Of a stretch of 64,000 bases of DNA, positions 1 through 13,685 are shown piece by piece. The DNA comes from Margaritifera margaritifera (lineage: Eukaryota > Mollusca > Bivalvia > Unionida > Margaritiferidae): assembly GCA_029931535.1 (NCBI GenBank), contig JAQPZY010000780.1, positions 310,001 to 374,000 on the forward strand. The letters are read 5' to 3'. A model generated the notes under the pieces. The model was not told the origin of the DNA. It did not search any database and saw nothing but the letters and a program-made list of their open reading frames with translations. Numbering within the stretch: the stretch's first letter is position 1; each line of letters starts with the position of its first letter. Position numbers and translations under genes: made by a program.

Positions 1-47
1 TCCGGAAAGTTGACCAATTTTCAGCAAGGTGTTACAAAATAATTATG

Positions 48-370
48 TACTGCTACTGTCAACTTTGAAAATAACATTTGAAAAGTTCAGAAGTGTGATC
101 TGGTACAATGATGGAAAACATTATGTTCAACTAAAAAGTCTGTACACCTGGACCTTAATAACCCCTCCAGTACAGTGTCAAAAACTGCAGTTCCAAACCC
201 GATAGAGCTCACTGCTAGTGTCAACTTTGAAAACATGCATTTGAAAAGTTCACAAGTGCGATCTGATGCAATGAAGGAAAACATTACATTCAACTAAAAA
301 GTTTGCACACTTAGAACTTAATTACCGGTCCAGTAGTTTCAAAAACTTGCAGTTCCAAACCCCATCGAGC
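48..370. repeat. Two-copy tandem duplication (~163 bp)
   Basis: Two diverged copies lie side by side at about 48-209 and 210-370. Both run from a ctgctactgtcaactttga-like start through attcaactaaaaag to cagttccaaaccc. It lies in the intron downstream of the second NACA coding exon. Confidence 0.75.
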
Positions 371-819
371 TAAACAACTTCTTTCTAGATCTCCCCACTT
401 TACGTAATAATTGTTCGTTTAATTTAAAATGGCGAAGGCAATCACCTCTTCAAATAAACATGACATGATGTCCAATAAACTTAATTGTTACCTCTCCTGC
501 TTTTACTTTTGTCAAGAATATGAATATCCCTTTTAATACTTCTCTGCTGATCGTTTTAACTTTTCAAGAAAATGCTCTAAACAACAGTCTGATCATGCTG
601 GCATTATACATGAAAAACATCTGCAGATAAAAGCATCAGAGGTACTCCTGTAAAGTTAGTCTGGTTCCCTCCACTCAATCTAGTATGAAACCCAGATCTC
701 TTTCAAACTTTGACAAGCCAATATCCAGATTGTCTGCAACAATCATATTTTCATATTTTTTAATCTATCATTCCTCAAGTCAGTAATTTAAGGGTCATAT
801 CAGTTGGACTTGCAATCAA

Positions 820-1215
820 ATCGTAAGGTTGGCAGGTCTTCAGCCTTCTTCAATTCATGAAGTACAAGCCATCCACAAACTTTCGTCAAGATACCATGGT
901 CTAGAACGAAGTTATTGTGCAAAGAAACGTTATTCTTCCTTAAGTCAAGGACCTTGACCTTTGATCTTAAAATCAAAGGCTTCTTTCTTACTGAAATCCG
1001 GTGATGGTACATGGCTGAGCACTAGGAGTTCTGTGCAGAAAATATTTCTGTTCTTTCAGTTAGCGATGTGGACCTTAAGAAATCCACAAAGCTTGGTCAA
1101 GGTGTGTGATGTAGAAGTAAAGTTATTGTGAGGAAACCATTTTTCTTCTTTCAGTGACCTTGACCTTTGATCTATTGATCCAAAGTTGGCAACTGTGGAT
1201 GGTCAAGTTATTGTG
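820..1215 (-). repeat. Bivalve-type AAGGTCAAGGTCA element, reverse orientation
   Basis: Diverged direct units contain aaccttgacctttgat and gtggatgg...caaagtttg, the reverse complement of the repeats at 27.5-28.3 kb. Units recur at about 120-130 bp. Intronic in NACA; no coding capacity seen. Confidence 0.6.
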
Positions 1216-1971
1216 CAGAAATGAAATTGACAACAAACATGTGGATGGACAACATAATAACCCTCCATCTTCTGCTGGGTCTACAAAAAATGTTTGATTT
1301 TATAACCCTTTTGCACGATTGCATTTCCAAGCAACTCCCCTCTATCCCCATGTTTTTGTTTTGTATCGCTATTATTGCACGAGAAACCAGTTGGTTATAT
1401 GCTCACATTAAGGACAAATGATTCTTTTACGCAGATACTTCTTTTAAAAACAATAAAACTTTTTTTCCACCTCAGACATAATATTTGGTCTTTATTGTTT
1501 GCATACTACTGTACTAAAATGGAACTGGGATGCACAGCAGCAAAATGATGTACCCTTTCTGCTTTCTCAGCTGGTGCATAATGGCAAGAAAAATTTACTT
1601 GCACTCACAGCGATTAGTTAAGCACATTTATGCATATCCATGAGAAACTAGGAAATCTCTGCACAGGTCAGCCACAGGTAATAAACGAGTAGCAGATTAT
1701 CACTCTTGGCTTGCGACGCAGACTTTTCCAATATGTATTGGTATGTATTACAATATGATAAACGTGTACTGCAATGCATATCAAATATTATTTTTTTCTC
1801 TTTCTGGGCAATATTGATCATTTTTTAATCTTGATTCTCCATATAACCGTTTTGCCTTCTCAACTCAATTCTCTTTAATACCAGCATATGTACGTGTGTG
1901 TGCAAGCCATCATACACAACTGGATGCGCATATACATGCATAAATACTTAAAGCTTTACATAGCAACTCAC

Positions 1972-2065
1972 CCAATTTTGACATGGCTTTTCTAGCTTTC
2001 TTCTCACTGCGGCTCTGTTTAGCTTTGCTAACAAGCTCCTCTTGGAGACCGGCTGCTTGTGCCAC
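1972..2065 (-). CDS. NACA: NACA second coding exon
   Basis: A 94-bp minus-strand exon with acceptor tatcctgcag|GTGGCAC and donor TTGG|GTGAGT. It reads [20 protein letters not shown] followed by [12 protein letters not shown]. The [19 protein letters not shown] segment is nearly invariant in animal alpha-NAC and directly precedes the NAC dimerisation domain. It starts at a codon boundary and leaves one base of a split Gly codon. The exons for the NAC domain and the C-terminal UBA domain must lie left of position 1; I found no sign of them in 1-1,971. The intron separating it from the first coding exon is 6.8 kb. Confidence 0.92.
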
Positions 2066-3509
2066 CTGCAGGATAAAACAATGTAAAGTTCCTATTTTCT
2101 AAGCGCCTTAGCTTTTCAACTTCTAAAAAGGTTTGACATTTCCTCACCTCTCTTATATCATGGTTATCATTTCAGTTGAATACCGTCAATATCAATTTGA
2201 TGTTTTGAAGACTGTCTTAAAATTAATAATGTCTTCATACAGCACGAATGCCCCTGCCAATATAACTGTATTTAAGTGCAGAATTCGAAGTCAAACAGGG
2301 GCCACAACTGTGTACAAACTGGTATGAATATGATGATTGGTTGGTTGCCTGTTGACAGCACTTTAGGATATTAGTTATGTACAGGCAGCCAAAATTTCAA
2401 CTTAGAAATTCAGTGTAGATGTTATAACCAATAGATAGATCTTTAAAAACCTAAAAGAACAAAAAAAGAGATGATACGTCTACCCCTCCTGGTTCACAAG
2501 TTATGGGTAAAAATGTTCTTCATAAACGTAGTCATTTTCCACAAATTTGTCAAAATTGCATAAATGGCTAACTTTAGTAGTTGATGTTATTGAAACTAAT
2601 TGGAGTTGAAGTCTAGAACTTTCCAGATCTCTTTTTTTGTATACATAGACTTTGCTAAATTTTTTGGGGAAATGAATTCCCTGAAATAACAATGTACCAG
2701 ACCCTCAAAATTAAAGATCTTCACCAAAACTGGTCAACGGCAAATACAGCCACCCAATACAGGCAAGAATATTAAAAAATCTATATCTCTGCCATTTATT
2801 TATCAATTTTTAAAATTTAAAGTGTATTGTGTTCAGATTGCTGTAATCTGTCTAATCATTCTATATTCTTAGGATTTAAAACATTTTTTAAAAAATATCT
2901 CCCTCCCCACCTGGACAGTACTCACACGACATCAACATGCAACCACAAACACAGAAAAATCTGTCTGTGCAGAAGAGCACAAGCAATATCAATATTTTAT
3001 TGAAACGTGAAAAGCAGGTCTGTTTAGAACACCACCAATCAGTATTGCTTAATATCAAAACTTCAGTTCTAACATCACAAACAAACACAGCAGTTGTAAC
3101 ACAGGAAAACTTTATTGAATAATTTTAGCTAATTTCTAAATTAAGTCTGTGAGGTCTGACTGATGAATGTGGATAGCAGCAGCAGCTCTGAACAACTCTG
3201 GACATAGAGTGGAAGTCTTCATTCTCTGTAAAAGTGCAAAACAGCATATTTAATAATTTATACGACCTGTAACAGTGTAAGAATTGGGAAACTGACATTT
3301 TTGTTTTCTTCCACAGTTTGAAATTTAAGATATATTACACTGTAATAATTTTAGACTGAAAATGTTTGAACTTTGTGAATACATTTTTTTTTAAACAAAA
3401 AAAATGTTTTTATATATTTATATATAATACCAAATAATGACACTTACTCTGATAGATTTAGAAATATCTTGATTGGGAGGAGGTAAATGTGTTTTATTAT
3501 ATAGCCAAG

Positions 3510-3514
<5 letters not shown>

Positions 3515-3552
<38 letters not shown>
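3515..3552. repeat. (GA)n microsatellite
   Basis: An uninterrupted GA dinucleotide run of about 19 units inside the NACA intron. Confidence 0.95.
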
Positions 3553-3555
<3 letters not shown>

Positions 3556-4639
3556 ATTACTATTCGTTTATAATAATGTATACAAGTGTTGATTTCCCAG
3601 ACAGACCAACTAAAAATAATGAAACGTCAACCAAGAAATATTTTGATGAAAACAGAACAGAAGGAAGTGATGCGTCGTAAAAGAAAAACCAATTTCCGGT
3701 TTATAAATGCCCAAGAACCACAAGGAAATGAGCAAAAACAAAAACAAACAAGCACTAGACAAAATATTTATGCACAGAATGATTAATTATTCACTGATTT
3801 TACTAATTCATTGAATCAATATAGGTAATTATTTTTTATTAGAATTAAATCACTCTCGCAGTCTCGGAATGCAAGATGTGCTAACACGTGGTGATTGTGA
3901 ATAGAGAATATCTTATTTAGTCCATTAAAATATAAAAAAGAAATGCATCAAAATATTCATAAATGTTTAGAAAAGCAAGAACAGCAATACTTACCAATGT
4001 GTTGTCGTAATTTGTCATACACAGGACCAAAATCTGGACCACTTTTCTAGTGCGTGACTCGAGACATTTGAATATGACCTTGCGGTTTCCAGGCTTGTGA
4101 TTGGTTGCCACAAATGTGACTTCAAAGCCACGCATATCATTAAATTCAGCGAAAATTGGGTTTTCCAGTGCATATAGGGATCATGTATTATTTTTTTAAA
4201 GTGTCCAAGATATTTTGCCAGAAAAATGAACCTATTTTTTTAAGGCTTACCAAGAAAATTCAATTAAAACATATTTTTCAAACTTATATGAAAATAAAGG
4301 TCGTTCTTTGCTCTACAATATGGTGCTATTTTCAGGTCTTTACCTGGTGGCTTTGGAGTTTAAAGGGAATTTTCCAGAGAATTCAATATCTGCTGCTTTC
4401 ACTGTGAGGTGTTGAGCTGACCGAAATGTACTCCAACAGTGAAACTGTGGCTTTTTTAGATGCAAATTACTGTTCATACACTTATTTTCATCTATAAACC
4501 AAAGGCACAGTTAAAAAGAGCAAGAAATTAACTTTATTTCAGCATAAATTGTAATTTTGGTGATACATCTAATATGAAGATATGGCTGGTAGAAAATGAT
4601 CGTTTTTATGGAGCTCTGTTGAAAGTGCTACACATCCTA

Positions 4640-4803
4640 AGGCAGGCTGCCAGTACATAACATTAGTGGTTGATTTCATGCCAAATAAATGTGAGCCAAG
4701 TGCCTTTCAAACCAATGAAATACACAAGTAGCTGACCCATACTGGCCTGGGCAGGGATTGAACCAGCAATCCTTGTATTACGAGTCTGATGCTCCACCAA
4801 CAG
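4640..4803 (-). mobile_element. tRNA-derived SINE fragment
   Basis: Read on the minus strand it begins ttggtggagcatcagactcg and continues to ggttcaatccc, which resemble the A and B boxes of a RNA polymerase III promoter about 35 bases apart. Downstream are remnants of a ggcctgggc and agtgcc type body. The same head and body recur at 20.3 and 52.6 kb, so this is a dispersed SINE family, not a functional tRNA gene. Confidence 0.6.
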
Positions 4804-7800
4804 ATTATATCTTATTTTAATGTCTCATAACAAATTCAGTTTCAGTTCATCAAGTACTTCAAAAATGATAGAGTGGAAACAAATTTTGTGACAGAAGCTG
4901 TGATATGGCATGGTGGATGGACATATTTAGCTAAACCTGCATCTTTCTGAATTGCCTCCTGCTGCGATAAAACTTGCGCAGTCAAGAAAGAATATCCTGC
5001 AAAAATGTATTTAAAAGTTAAAAAGTGTCCTTATGGAGACAAGACATTTAGTGCATGGTATCTGGCAGTTCTTTAGAAAGCACTTTTAACAGCTACAGTC
5101 TATACTTAATCAACTCTAAATGACAGTGTGGGCTTACAGGTACAGTACTAAATGTTCAGATTTGGACCTGAAAAGATGCATGCCAGTGGGCTACAGACAT
5201 GTGATTGGTTAGACCTGCAGGAAAAATCAATTTAGAAATATTAAGAGTCATGAAGGGTCAGTCATTCAAACAATACTCAGAAAGGGGCTATAATTGTTGA
5301 AAATGAAGTAGGAGACAAATGCCATAATAATCAGACACGTCTTTAAAACAACAGTAATGCTAAATGGCATTAGAAATTGTTGAAACATGCCAGAGCTACG
5401 ACGGACCTATAGCAGGCAAACATGTAACGATCTAAAGTCTGCCAAGAAACTGGAGTAGAAGAGACATGTCCATGTCTTTTCATAAATCGCCCCATGGAAT
5501 CACACAATGCTAGCTACACATAATGACAGAAGGATATGTGAAATGAAAACAGAAATTTGTTTCCTCAATAACAGAGCAAAACTGTGACATCTAGATCTGA
5601 CGATGAATCTGATACAGAAAATGAACATGAACTTTGAACTTTTCATGAGTCTTGTTGGTGAAACACAGTTCTTATTGTTTAGAGTTGATGTTAATGAATA
5701 ATAAATGTTGAATTAGAACTGAACTGACTTCTCTTTAATTTTGGCAGGATCAGTAATAATTTTATTTTCCTGTAGGCAAGTGAGAGAAAAAATCCCCATT
5801 TCGAGCCCTACAATAATATGCTTAGTGGAGATTTAATATTGATGGAAAAAGGTAAAAAAAACCATCATAAAAACAGGACCTGAAATGTCTAAACCTTTAA
5901 TATGTACATTTACATGCCATAGGCAATAAATCTAGCAAGTGACATTCATTCTGGTGTTTAGCGATGTAGAGTTATGATGATGTTGAGATATGATGATTAC
6001 AAACGTGAATGGACGGAGAGACAGATGGACACTGGGCCCCAAATAAGATTGTATAAAGAAAGTCATATTATAAGATGGGATGAATGGAATGTGGTGTCTT
6101 GCGAGCACACCATTCTTGGATTTAACATTAGGATGCCACAGACGCTTGAATTTAACAATTATGCCATGGACGCTTTATATACATAATGTGATACATGTTT
6201 CACCATTTATATGCGAGAAAAAGTCCCTGCACACCAAGTTTCTAAAATATGGTCAATAAATTTAGCCTGCACATTTTAGAAAAATCCATGTTCAAATTTC
6301 TACAGAGATCTCTGAAATGAAAGCATCTGATACAAAATACGATGAATTAACACCAATTTGATCAATTTAATCTTCTTCATTTATTTATGGCAACTCGTCT
6401 CATTTTAGTCAAGCTTGCCTAAAAGATCACACTGAAGGCCTTTGACAACGAGACTCCTGGCCCCATATTTGTTAAACAAATATGATTTTATTCTTGGTGT
6501 GTACATATGAATTGAAATTTGGCATGTTAGTTGATAAATGTAAAAAATCCTGAGAGTTCAATGATTCTAATTTTGTTATAATTAAAGTAACAGAACGTCA
6601 ATGTTTATGGACTCTGGGCTTGTGCTAGAGATTTGTGCTCAGAAAGGTTTAGAGAACAAGAGGTCTGGGGGGTCCAGATGGAAACTTTAAGGGTCCAGGT
6701 GAGCTGGGTAGGAGTCCAATAGTAGGCAAAACACAGCCATTTTCAAGGAAAATACAACTTAATTATAATTATACTAAATCTTGTCGACATTAATGCTCAA
6801 ATGTCCCAAAGAAAAATATGAGACACAGCAAAGTAGCAAACATGTGTACAGTCAAACTTCATGTTCTAGTTTCGTACAAACCCGTAACTCAGAAAAAGGC
6901 GATAAAAATGTTCCAAAGAATCCTTGTTATCATCTCGTGGTTTCATTTCAACTTTCACCTTTTTTCCTAAACCTGAACATGATCATTTTATTTTTATTTG
7001 ATCACCTTTCTTATTTACAAGAGTTTTCTGTATGAACTTTTGGAATATGTACATAAAAAACATGAAGTTTTAGAAAACCAAGTTGCCGTGGATCAATAGG
7101 ATGCACAGTCAGAGCTGTCTGTTGGACTTCCAAAAATGGAAGTCCTGAACATAATTTTCTCCCAACCCCCAAAATGAGCCAGTATATGGAAAACCCGAGA
7201 CCAGATTTGAACTGATGTAGACTATCTGAACAAAAAAAAAGGAGAGAAGGTGATGGACCTAATCCCCCCCCCCCAATCAAACCAGCATTGGTAGTCCAAA
7301 TACACCTCTCTCTTGATAACCCACTTACAACGGGGTCCAAAAACACAGACCGCATTATAAGCGAGAGTGCGAGTTACAGAGGGACGTAAAAAAAAAGGTG
7401 ATGTCATCACAGCTAGACATGAGGCTGTTTAATTGCTGAATACTCGTTTCATGATCGCGTTGGGAATAATTGTCAATAAAGAGCTTTTTCTGATGAAGTA
7501 TTTCGCTTTTCTGTGTGAAGTACCTTTATTTTTCAAGATATCCAACCTCTCAAAGATTGTTAACATTTTCGAAGACATTTCAACAACCTCCAAGTGCACA
7601 CAAAGGCACTGTGTACTACGTCACTGCTTTCTGCTGTTGATTCCTTTATTTGTAAAAAAAATTGGGACATTTATTTAATAAAACAATTGTCAATGTCGAA
7701 ATTCGATTTTTTTTCAACTACTGTTCTTTTAGTAAAATATTTATGCCACGATTGTATGGCAAGTAACAGTTAAATTTCAGAGTGCCAGTTCAGGAATATT

Positions 7801-8901
7801 AAGTTCACTACAAACTCTAGAACTTGCTCGGTAATGAACCGTATGTGTGAAGCAAAGCTTTTTATTCACAAAGTACTTGTTTTGCCTGGTTGCATCGTTA
7901 TATTTGATCACATCTGTGAAGGAGTAGACTAATTTAAGGCAGTTTAATTATATTACTAACATAATAATATTTATAATGGTGTTCGATTGATCAATTGAAT
8001 CGAGTTGACTTGTCACACGAATGAGACCGCCAGCTCTCAAGCAGGTAGGATTTGCATGCCTTTCACCTCTTCTTTTACTCCACTCCCTTTATTTAATTTG
8101 TGACAAAAGTCATAACAAACGTGATAATACAAAGGTTTGCTCTTAAAGGAGTGTAACAATACAACAAATACTTCCGCATGTCGAAGATCAAAATATGGTT
8201 GGCACTTATCTAGGTTCTCACAGAAATGCTTGTATACACAGATACGACAGTAGAATGACATTTTTCACGTTTAGGTACAAGAGAGCACATTGCCCTTATG
8301 ATGATTACACTGAAACTGAACTAAAAGATAGAGCTAAACCACGCATTTCACTTGAAAAATTTATTTAATTGGTATTTATTAAAGTGTTACCAACAGTAGT
8401 CATTAGTGAAATTTTCATTGAAATTTCGTCGAATATTGTTATTTACAGTGTACTAAGAATGTTGTTTGGAAACAAAATTTAACATATGACTTTTTATTAC
8501 AAGTTACGAATTTCATGATGTTGGTTCAAATTTCCATGCACTAATCACCGTTTTTGACGATAAAACGAGTGATCTATCAAGGTTTAATTTACCAATTTTA
8601 ATTGCAATTTTCTCCACGTTCAACAAATAAGGGCCATTTTGTTTTTGCATTTTCTAGTAAAAAAAGAAAAGGGATCCAAGCCTGATCCTGCATTATAAGT
8701 GGGTTTGCGAGTTATCGAGGGAGTGGTGTACCAGAAAAAGGAAGTCCCTGGAATTGGATCTCTCACTACAGAGAGCTCTGCAAATCCTGGAACAGGGAGA
8801 TCCAAGCACTTGAATCTCCAGGGTGCAAAGAAGTGTTCTTAGTGTGTAAACAAAGACCTAAAGAGTGCTGTGAACCTATACAGGCTGAAGGCAAAGATTA
8901 C

Positions 8902-9046
8902 ATGGCTGGTTTGAGTAGTATCCTGCTCCTCCAAGTCGGGCATGGAGTCTCCGCTCTCTGATTCGGTGTCTGAACCCGACTTTACTTCTGGCTTGTTTTC
9001 AGCCCTCGTCTCCTCTATAGGCTTCTCCACTGCTTCAGTTGGCATG
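8902..9046 (-). CDS. NACA: NACA first coding exon (alpha-NAC N-terminus)
   Basis: Encodes the first 48 residues of the alpha subunit of the nascent polypeptide-associated complex, which binds ribosomes with beta-NAC and shields nascent chains. The minus-strand reading begins MPTEAVEKP, continues through an acidic Ser-rich stretch (SGSDTESESGDSMPDLEEQD) and ends TTQTSH; the SGSDTES...PDLEEQD block is the hallmark N-terminus of animal alpha-NAC. The ATG is at 9,045-9,043, one base after a good acceptor (tttctttccttcag|C), so the 5' UTR must lie in a separate upstream exon. The exon ends CAT|GTAATC after a complete codon, matching the phase of the next exon. The upstream residues MTHQLFF in the same open frame are intronic. 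Seen: motif and splice sites. Inferred: transcript structure. Confidence 0.88.
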
Positions 9047-12000
9047 CTGAAGGAAAGAAAAAAAAGTTGGTGAGTCATGCCTTTTCCAGAGAAGTGGATT
9101 TTGTTTAAAACTTTGGGAAATTAAACGTAAGCCATTTTTCTGGACATACTGTTTGCAAATAAAAGATTTTTTTCAGTCCTAAAAACCTGGAAAGTAGATC
9201 CTAATAAAAGTTATGAAAGCCTATACTGGCCATAAACAGCATTTTATGAGAAAATATGACAACACAATTGTACGTCTGTTGGTAATAACAATAATGAGAA
9301 TAACGTCAGTGACAAACATGATGACGATACCCAACCTGAACAGTTTGGATATTTTAATAATCTCTGTTCATGTCTTTCTGTACATGCGGCATGTCCATCT
9401 AAGTGCCTGTCTAACTATTCAATTTAAATTTTGTATTGCAACTTTGGCAAATACACAATAAAATGCTCACCAGTCCCCATTTATGACTTTCATATGCAAA
9501 GTTACAGGACTTCCACTATACTCTATTATCTAGTGAGCCCAGATGTCAATGACACACAAAATGTATACACACAATTTTATATTAAATATAGCATGTTTAC
9601 GCGCAGCTTCCTATTATGCTGAAATGAAATGCAGTGTGCAACAATGTAGGTAACTTTCCCTTCCACAGATACTCGTTTGATCCTTATCAACCGATATGGT
9701 GTGCACCTAATCTTGGCAATACAATACTGTTTCACCCTCTCGATACCCACAATTTTCTTATAGCTTGCCTATATCTGCGATTAAGGCAACCACCAGTGAC
9801 ACTAAATTGCCCGTTTTAATTCTTCTTTCTAAATCACTCCATGTCTTTGCAAGCGACTCCACTGTAGCACGATACACACCGACTTACCCAAAGTCTTCTA
9901 ATGTCGCACACAAAACAAAAACCAACCAATATTTAACATGAATGCAAGAAATGTCAATAAAACTCCAATATATATACAAGGAAACCGAAAAGCAAGTTTA
10001 GACTATTTTCACACTGTAGAATAATATGAGGACATATACATGTATACGTGTCCAACTCTGTGTCTCTGCACATAATTCTACACTTCGTTTGTAATTCATG
10101 ATTAGTGACAATCATAACATTCAACAGATCGGACAGAGTGACCTTCCCATAATGTATGCAATTTGTGATACATCTTACCAGATCAATTCTTAATTTTCAT
10201 ATAATTAACAATTTTCTTCTCTTGAACCACACTTTTTACCACGTGGGAAGTGCCTTCTCGCACACTTGCGGAAACATCCTACAACTTTAAAAGTTCTCAT
10301 AGTTGCAAACAAAATCAATATATGTATTGCTTAAGAAGAAACTGAATACATATTAACAATATATACAAAATTAATCATTTTCTTAATCACAAGACAAGTA
10401 TTAAGGCAGAGCTCTCAGGGACCCAAGCTTCGGGGTCAAATAAGCATGAAATTCTCAAAGGACACAGACTTTCTCCCTGTCAAGTGTCCACACGACATGC
10501 CTGGTTTCCCCCAGGATGCTCCCCTTTTATATATTTTGGTCAACCGTGGCCAATATGAGGAATAGCTAAATGCTACACTTACGTAAACAGACACAAAGCC
10601 AGTACAACTAATCAACAATTAACCTTATCACTGTAATCGTCTTGTGAAAAGGATTGCCCCTCTGAACCGACTTTAAAGAAACCGATGTCCCATTGATTTT
10701 GTATGTAAGCACTTGTGATTGTTCGGCAAAAAACAATGCCCTTTTTTGTTTTAACAGTGTTTGAATTAAACTGGTGATGATGGGAATATAAATCATGAAA
10801 GTAATCAGAGCTTTCTCAAAGTTTGATTTGTGCAATATTGTCCAATTTTCGATATGCCATAATAATAAACAACTGCTATTTAAGTACATGTGACAAGAGA
10901 CTATAGGGCACTACAGTAGTAGTATACACTTTTTAAAGGAGTGCAGAAAAGTATGTAGACTAATAAAAATTAGTCAGCAAAATGTTTTCATTTTTTGGGA
11001 AACAGACTTATGATGAAAATGACACCAATGCCAACAAAAGGCGAAAGTTCCATTTGACTGGTGATATCTGAATATCAGTACCTAAAGCATGTGTGAATTC
11101 ATCTTGACAACAGTTCATATCTGTGGTGTAAAGTTATATTAGGAACTGTACTCGTACCAAGATTAATCCATCTTTTTCCATAGAGCCCACGTTATATCCC
11201 ACCTTTATTCCTTAGGGTCAACTCTTAATGTATTCAACATTGTTTATTAATGAACACATTTATTTTGAATTAGCTTTTTGTGCATGTGCCGCATGGTATA
11301 CTTTTTAATTCCTTCTTTGTTCCATTTAATAATGGTATTTTATGTTCAAATATATGGTACAGTGTAATGCAAGGTGTTTACTCATGCAAGTTTCTCTTGT
11401 GTGAATGTAGATGCTATTTTACGCAACGAGAAAACTACACAGTATTCTAAATGATCATTCTTTGGATTTAAACTGTCGATGATTTTATTGTTCTGGTTTG
11501 ATTTTCGTTGTAGGGGTACAAATTTTAAATTTACAAGTATAATGTTTTAACATTAACATTGTATTTACTGAAAAATATTTTCTCTTTAGTGTGATATTAT
11601 AAATGGCCAAGAATAAAATCCTGATATGGAATAAAATAAGGATTATATACTTTTTCATTTTCCTTTCTATCCTTTTGAAAGCAAGGGACTCCCAAGTTTA
11701 TGCCAGGGACTCTCAGCAATAGGCTGGGGACTCCCGAGTTCCATAAGTGAAGAGTCCAGGACACCATCCTGAATCTCTGTTGAGAGCCCTGATTAAGGTA
11801 TGACTGATAATACTGGAAGACATAAAGTTCAGCAGATTAATATTTACAGAACTACATGTGATGAATCAACAGCAGAAAAGCAAGGGAAATGCAAAAAAAT
11901 GGAATAACCAAGCTGACAAATTTCACACATTTTGGAATTTTCTTCACTATTAAAAGTACTGTACTTTCCATATGGAAACTCGGACTATTAGGTTACAGAC

Positions 12001-12092
12001 ATGTGTAATCTAACTCAATCATGGGACTGGAAGAAAGCCAATATGCAGAGATACTGCCAGGATTTTATCTGAAGGGGTGAGCTCCCCCCTTT
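9047..12092. other. Stretch with no recognised gene
   Basis: AT-rich sequence with no exon-like reading frame flanked by splice sites and no repeat structure I could define. It is either the upstream NACA intron, if the 19.1-kb promoter is correct, or intergenic DNA. Confidence 0.5.
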
Positions 12093-12345
12093 TCACCAAA
12101 TTAAGGGGAGAGTAGAAAAAAAAATGAGGGGGAGGAGGAAACAGCCATAGTTCAATATTGACCGAACATATAAATATCCGTCTTTCATTCTTCCTGCTCT
12201 ATTTAAATAAAAATTCTCAAAAGATGTCTCCTCTAGTTGTATAAGCATTAATCTGTTGATCATTTTTGAGCTTAATTTGTTCATTAACTGTGTATGAATA
12301 TTGTTCTGTGCTGAGAACCCACTTTCACATATGCATAGCTAGCTA
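12093..12345 (-). pseudogene. hAT transposase C-terminal dimerisation fragment
   Basis: The minus strand reads CESGFSAQNNIHTQLMNKLS, then SKMINRLMLIQLEE, in frame. This is the C-E-x-GFS-x-x-N-x-I-x-T-x-L-x-N-x-L signature of the hAT-family dimerisation domain, followed by the usual short helix. A stop codon interrupts the frame just upstream of CESGFS, and no catalytic core or terminal repeats were found in the following kilobase, so this is a decayed copy. Confidence 0.75.
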
Positions 12346-13685
12346 AGCCAGCTTGAACAAGTTGGAAAACTGTTCTTTATCGTTGTTATGTACAATTTTC
12401 AACAGCTCATAGGTATTGTCTCTTGGATATCTGGACTCCAAAATAATACTTGAATTTTTTTTTACTAACAAGAGCTCTGCCAGATTTATTATCGGTTCCA
12501 CAATGTTGTATTAGGGTTTTAAGCCCATCAATGCCATAGTCAGCTTGTTCAGACAGAGGTGTTTTGATCAAAATAAATATCCTTTCTTTTTTTATTTCTC
12601 GTTAGATTCTTTTTTATTCAATTTATCTCAACCCTGTGAGTGGTATATAGTATTGTAGCACACACCTCAAGGCAGATTGTTTGAGAAAAGAAATGAAAAT
12701 TGCAGTATACTTTAAATTGCTTGCATTTTAATTAGGCTTAGATCCACCTTTTTGACAATTAATTTCGAAATACCGCTTAATATGGGGTTGACCGACATGC
12801 TGTCTGTGTTTGTCCATCCAACATGTACATCAGACTTATATTCAACATCATTTTTGGGTTCAAAATTACTCACTGGTATTTCCAGTAACACTTTCCGACT
12901 CCAATAATCTCATATATTTCAAAACTTTAAAAATCATTGTCATCATCACTATCATCAGTCAGCATTTGCCGAATTAAATTGTGATCTGAAGATGAACCAT
13001 GCCGCAAGTCAGCCGTTTTGGATTTTCTCTGAGCCTTTACTTGAAACAAGCATTTGTAAAACTTCCTTCATGAATACAATGTTCAACCTAAACAATGCTT
13101 GTTCCAGGGCCCAAATGTGACAATTAAATTTAGATTAACAACCGTTCTTTTCAAGCAGAAGTACTCAGATGTGTAAACAGTTGCCTACCGGAAAAAAGAC
13201 AGATATAGAGGCAAGCGCTACATGACCCCTACTGGCGGCATGACGTATGCCACTAGAAGCACTTTGAGGGTTTACAGTTAAATAAAAAATTGTATACTGC
13301 GCAGAGTACATTTTTATATGCATGACTTTAAAGTAACTTGCGAGAGTTCTCGCGCATCACTGCTTTGCAAATGCGCGAATTTGTACAAATTTTGCGAGAT
13401 TCACGCATCATGGCAGCATCTCTGAATATGGCAGTCTCAATTATATTTCATTGTGATATTTGCCACACACGGTATACGCAAGGCCCCTGTGTATGCAAAA
13501 TGTAACAATATTAATATCTAGTGTAGTCTTGATGCAATACGATAATTTCAATGCAATCGCTCAGTTCTATTTCTACATAATTGTCGTGTATAAAATGCAA
13601 TACTACATTGCCTATTCACAGGACTCTGAAATAAAATGCAACATCAAATTGCATATTCACAGGACTTTGAAACTCCATTACCTAA

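Larger units (their letters stand above)
2066..8901 (-). other. NACA: NACA intron between the two coding exons
   Basis: A 6.8-kb intron on the minus strand. It contains a (GA)n run at 3,515-3,552, a SINE fragment at 4,640-4,803, and two short related motifs, gcattataagcgagagtgcg near 7,353 and gcattataagtgggtttgcg near 8,690, that look like eroded DNA-transposon ends. Apart from a weak cryptic-exon candidate near 4.0-4.1 kb I see no coding sequence. Confidence 0.7.

Noticed and set aside
7011..7410. Overlapping minus-strand ORFs of 114 and 62 aa
   Set aside because: No recognisable domain; overlaps a low-complexity poly-C and poly-A stretch and transposon-end-like sequence.
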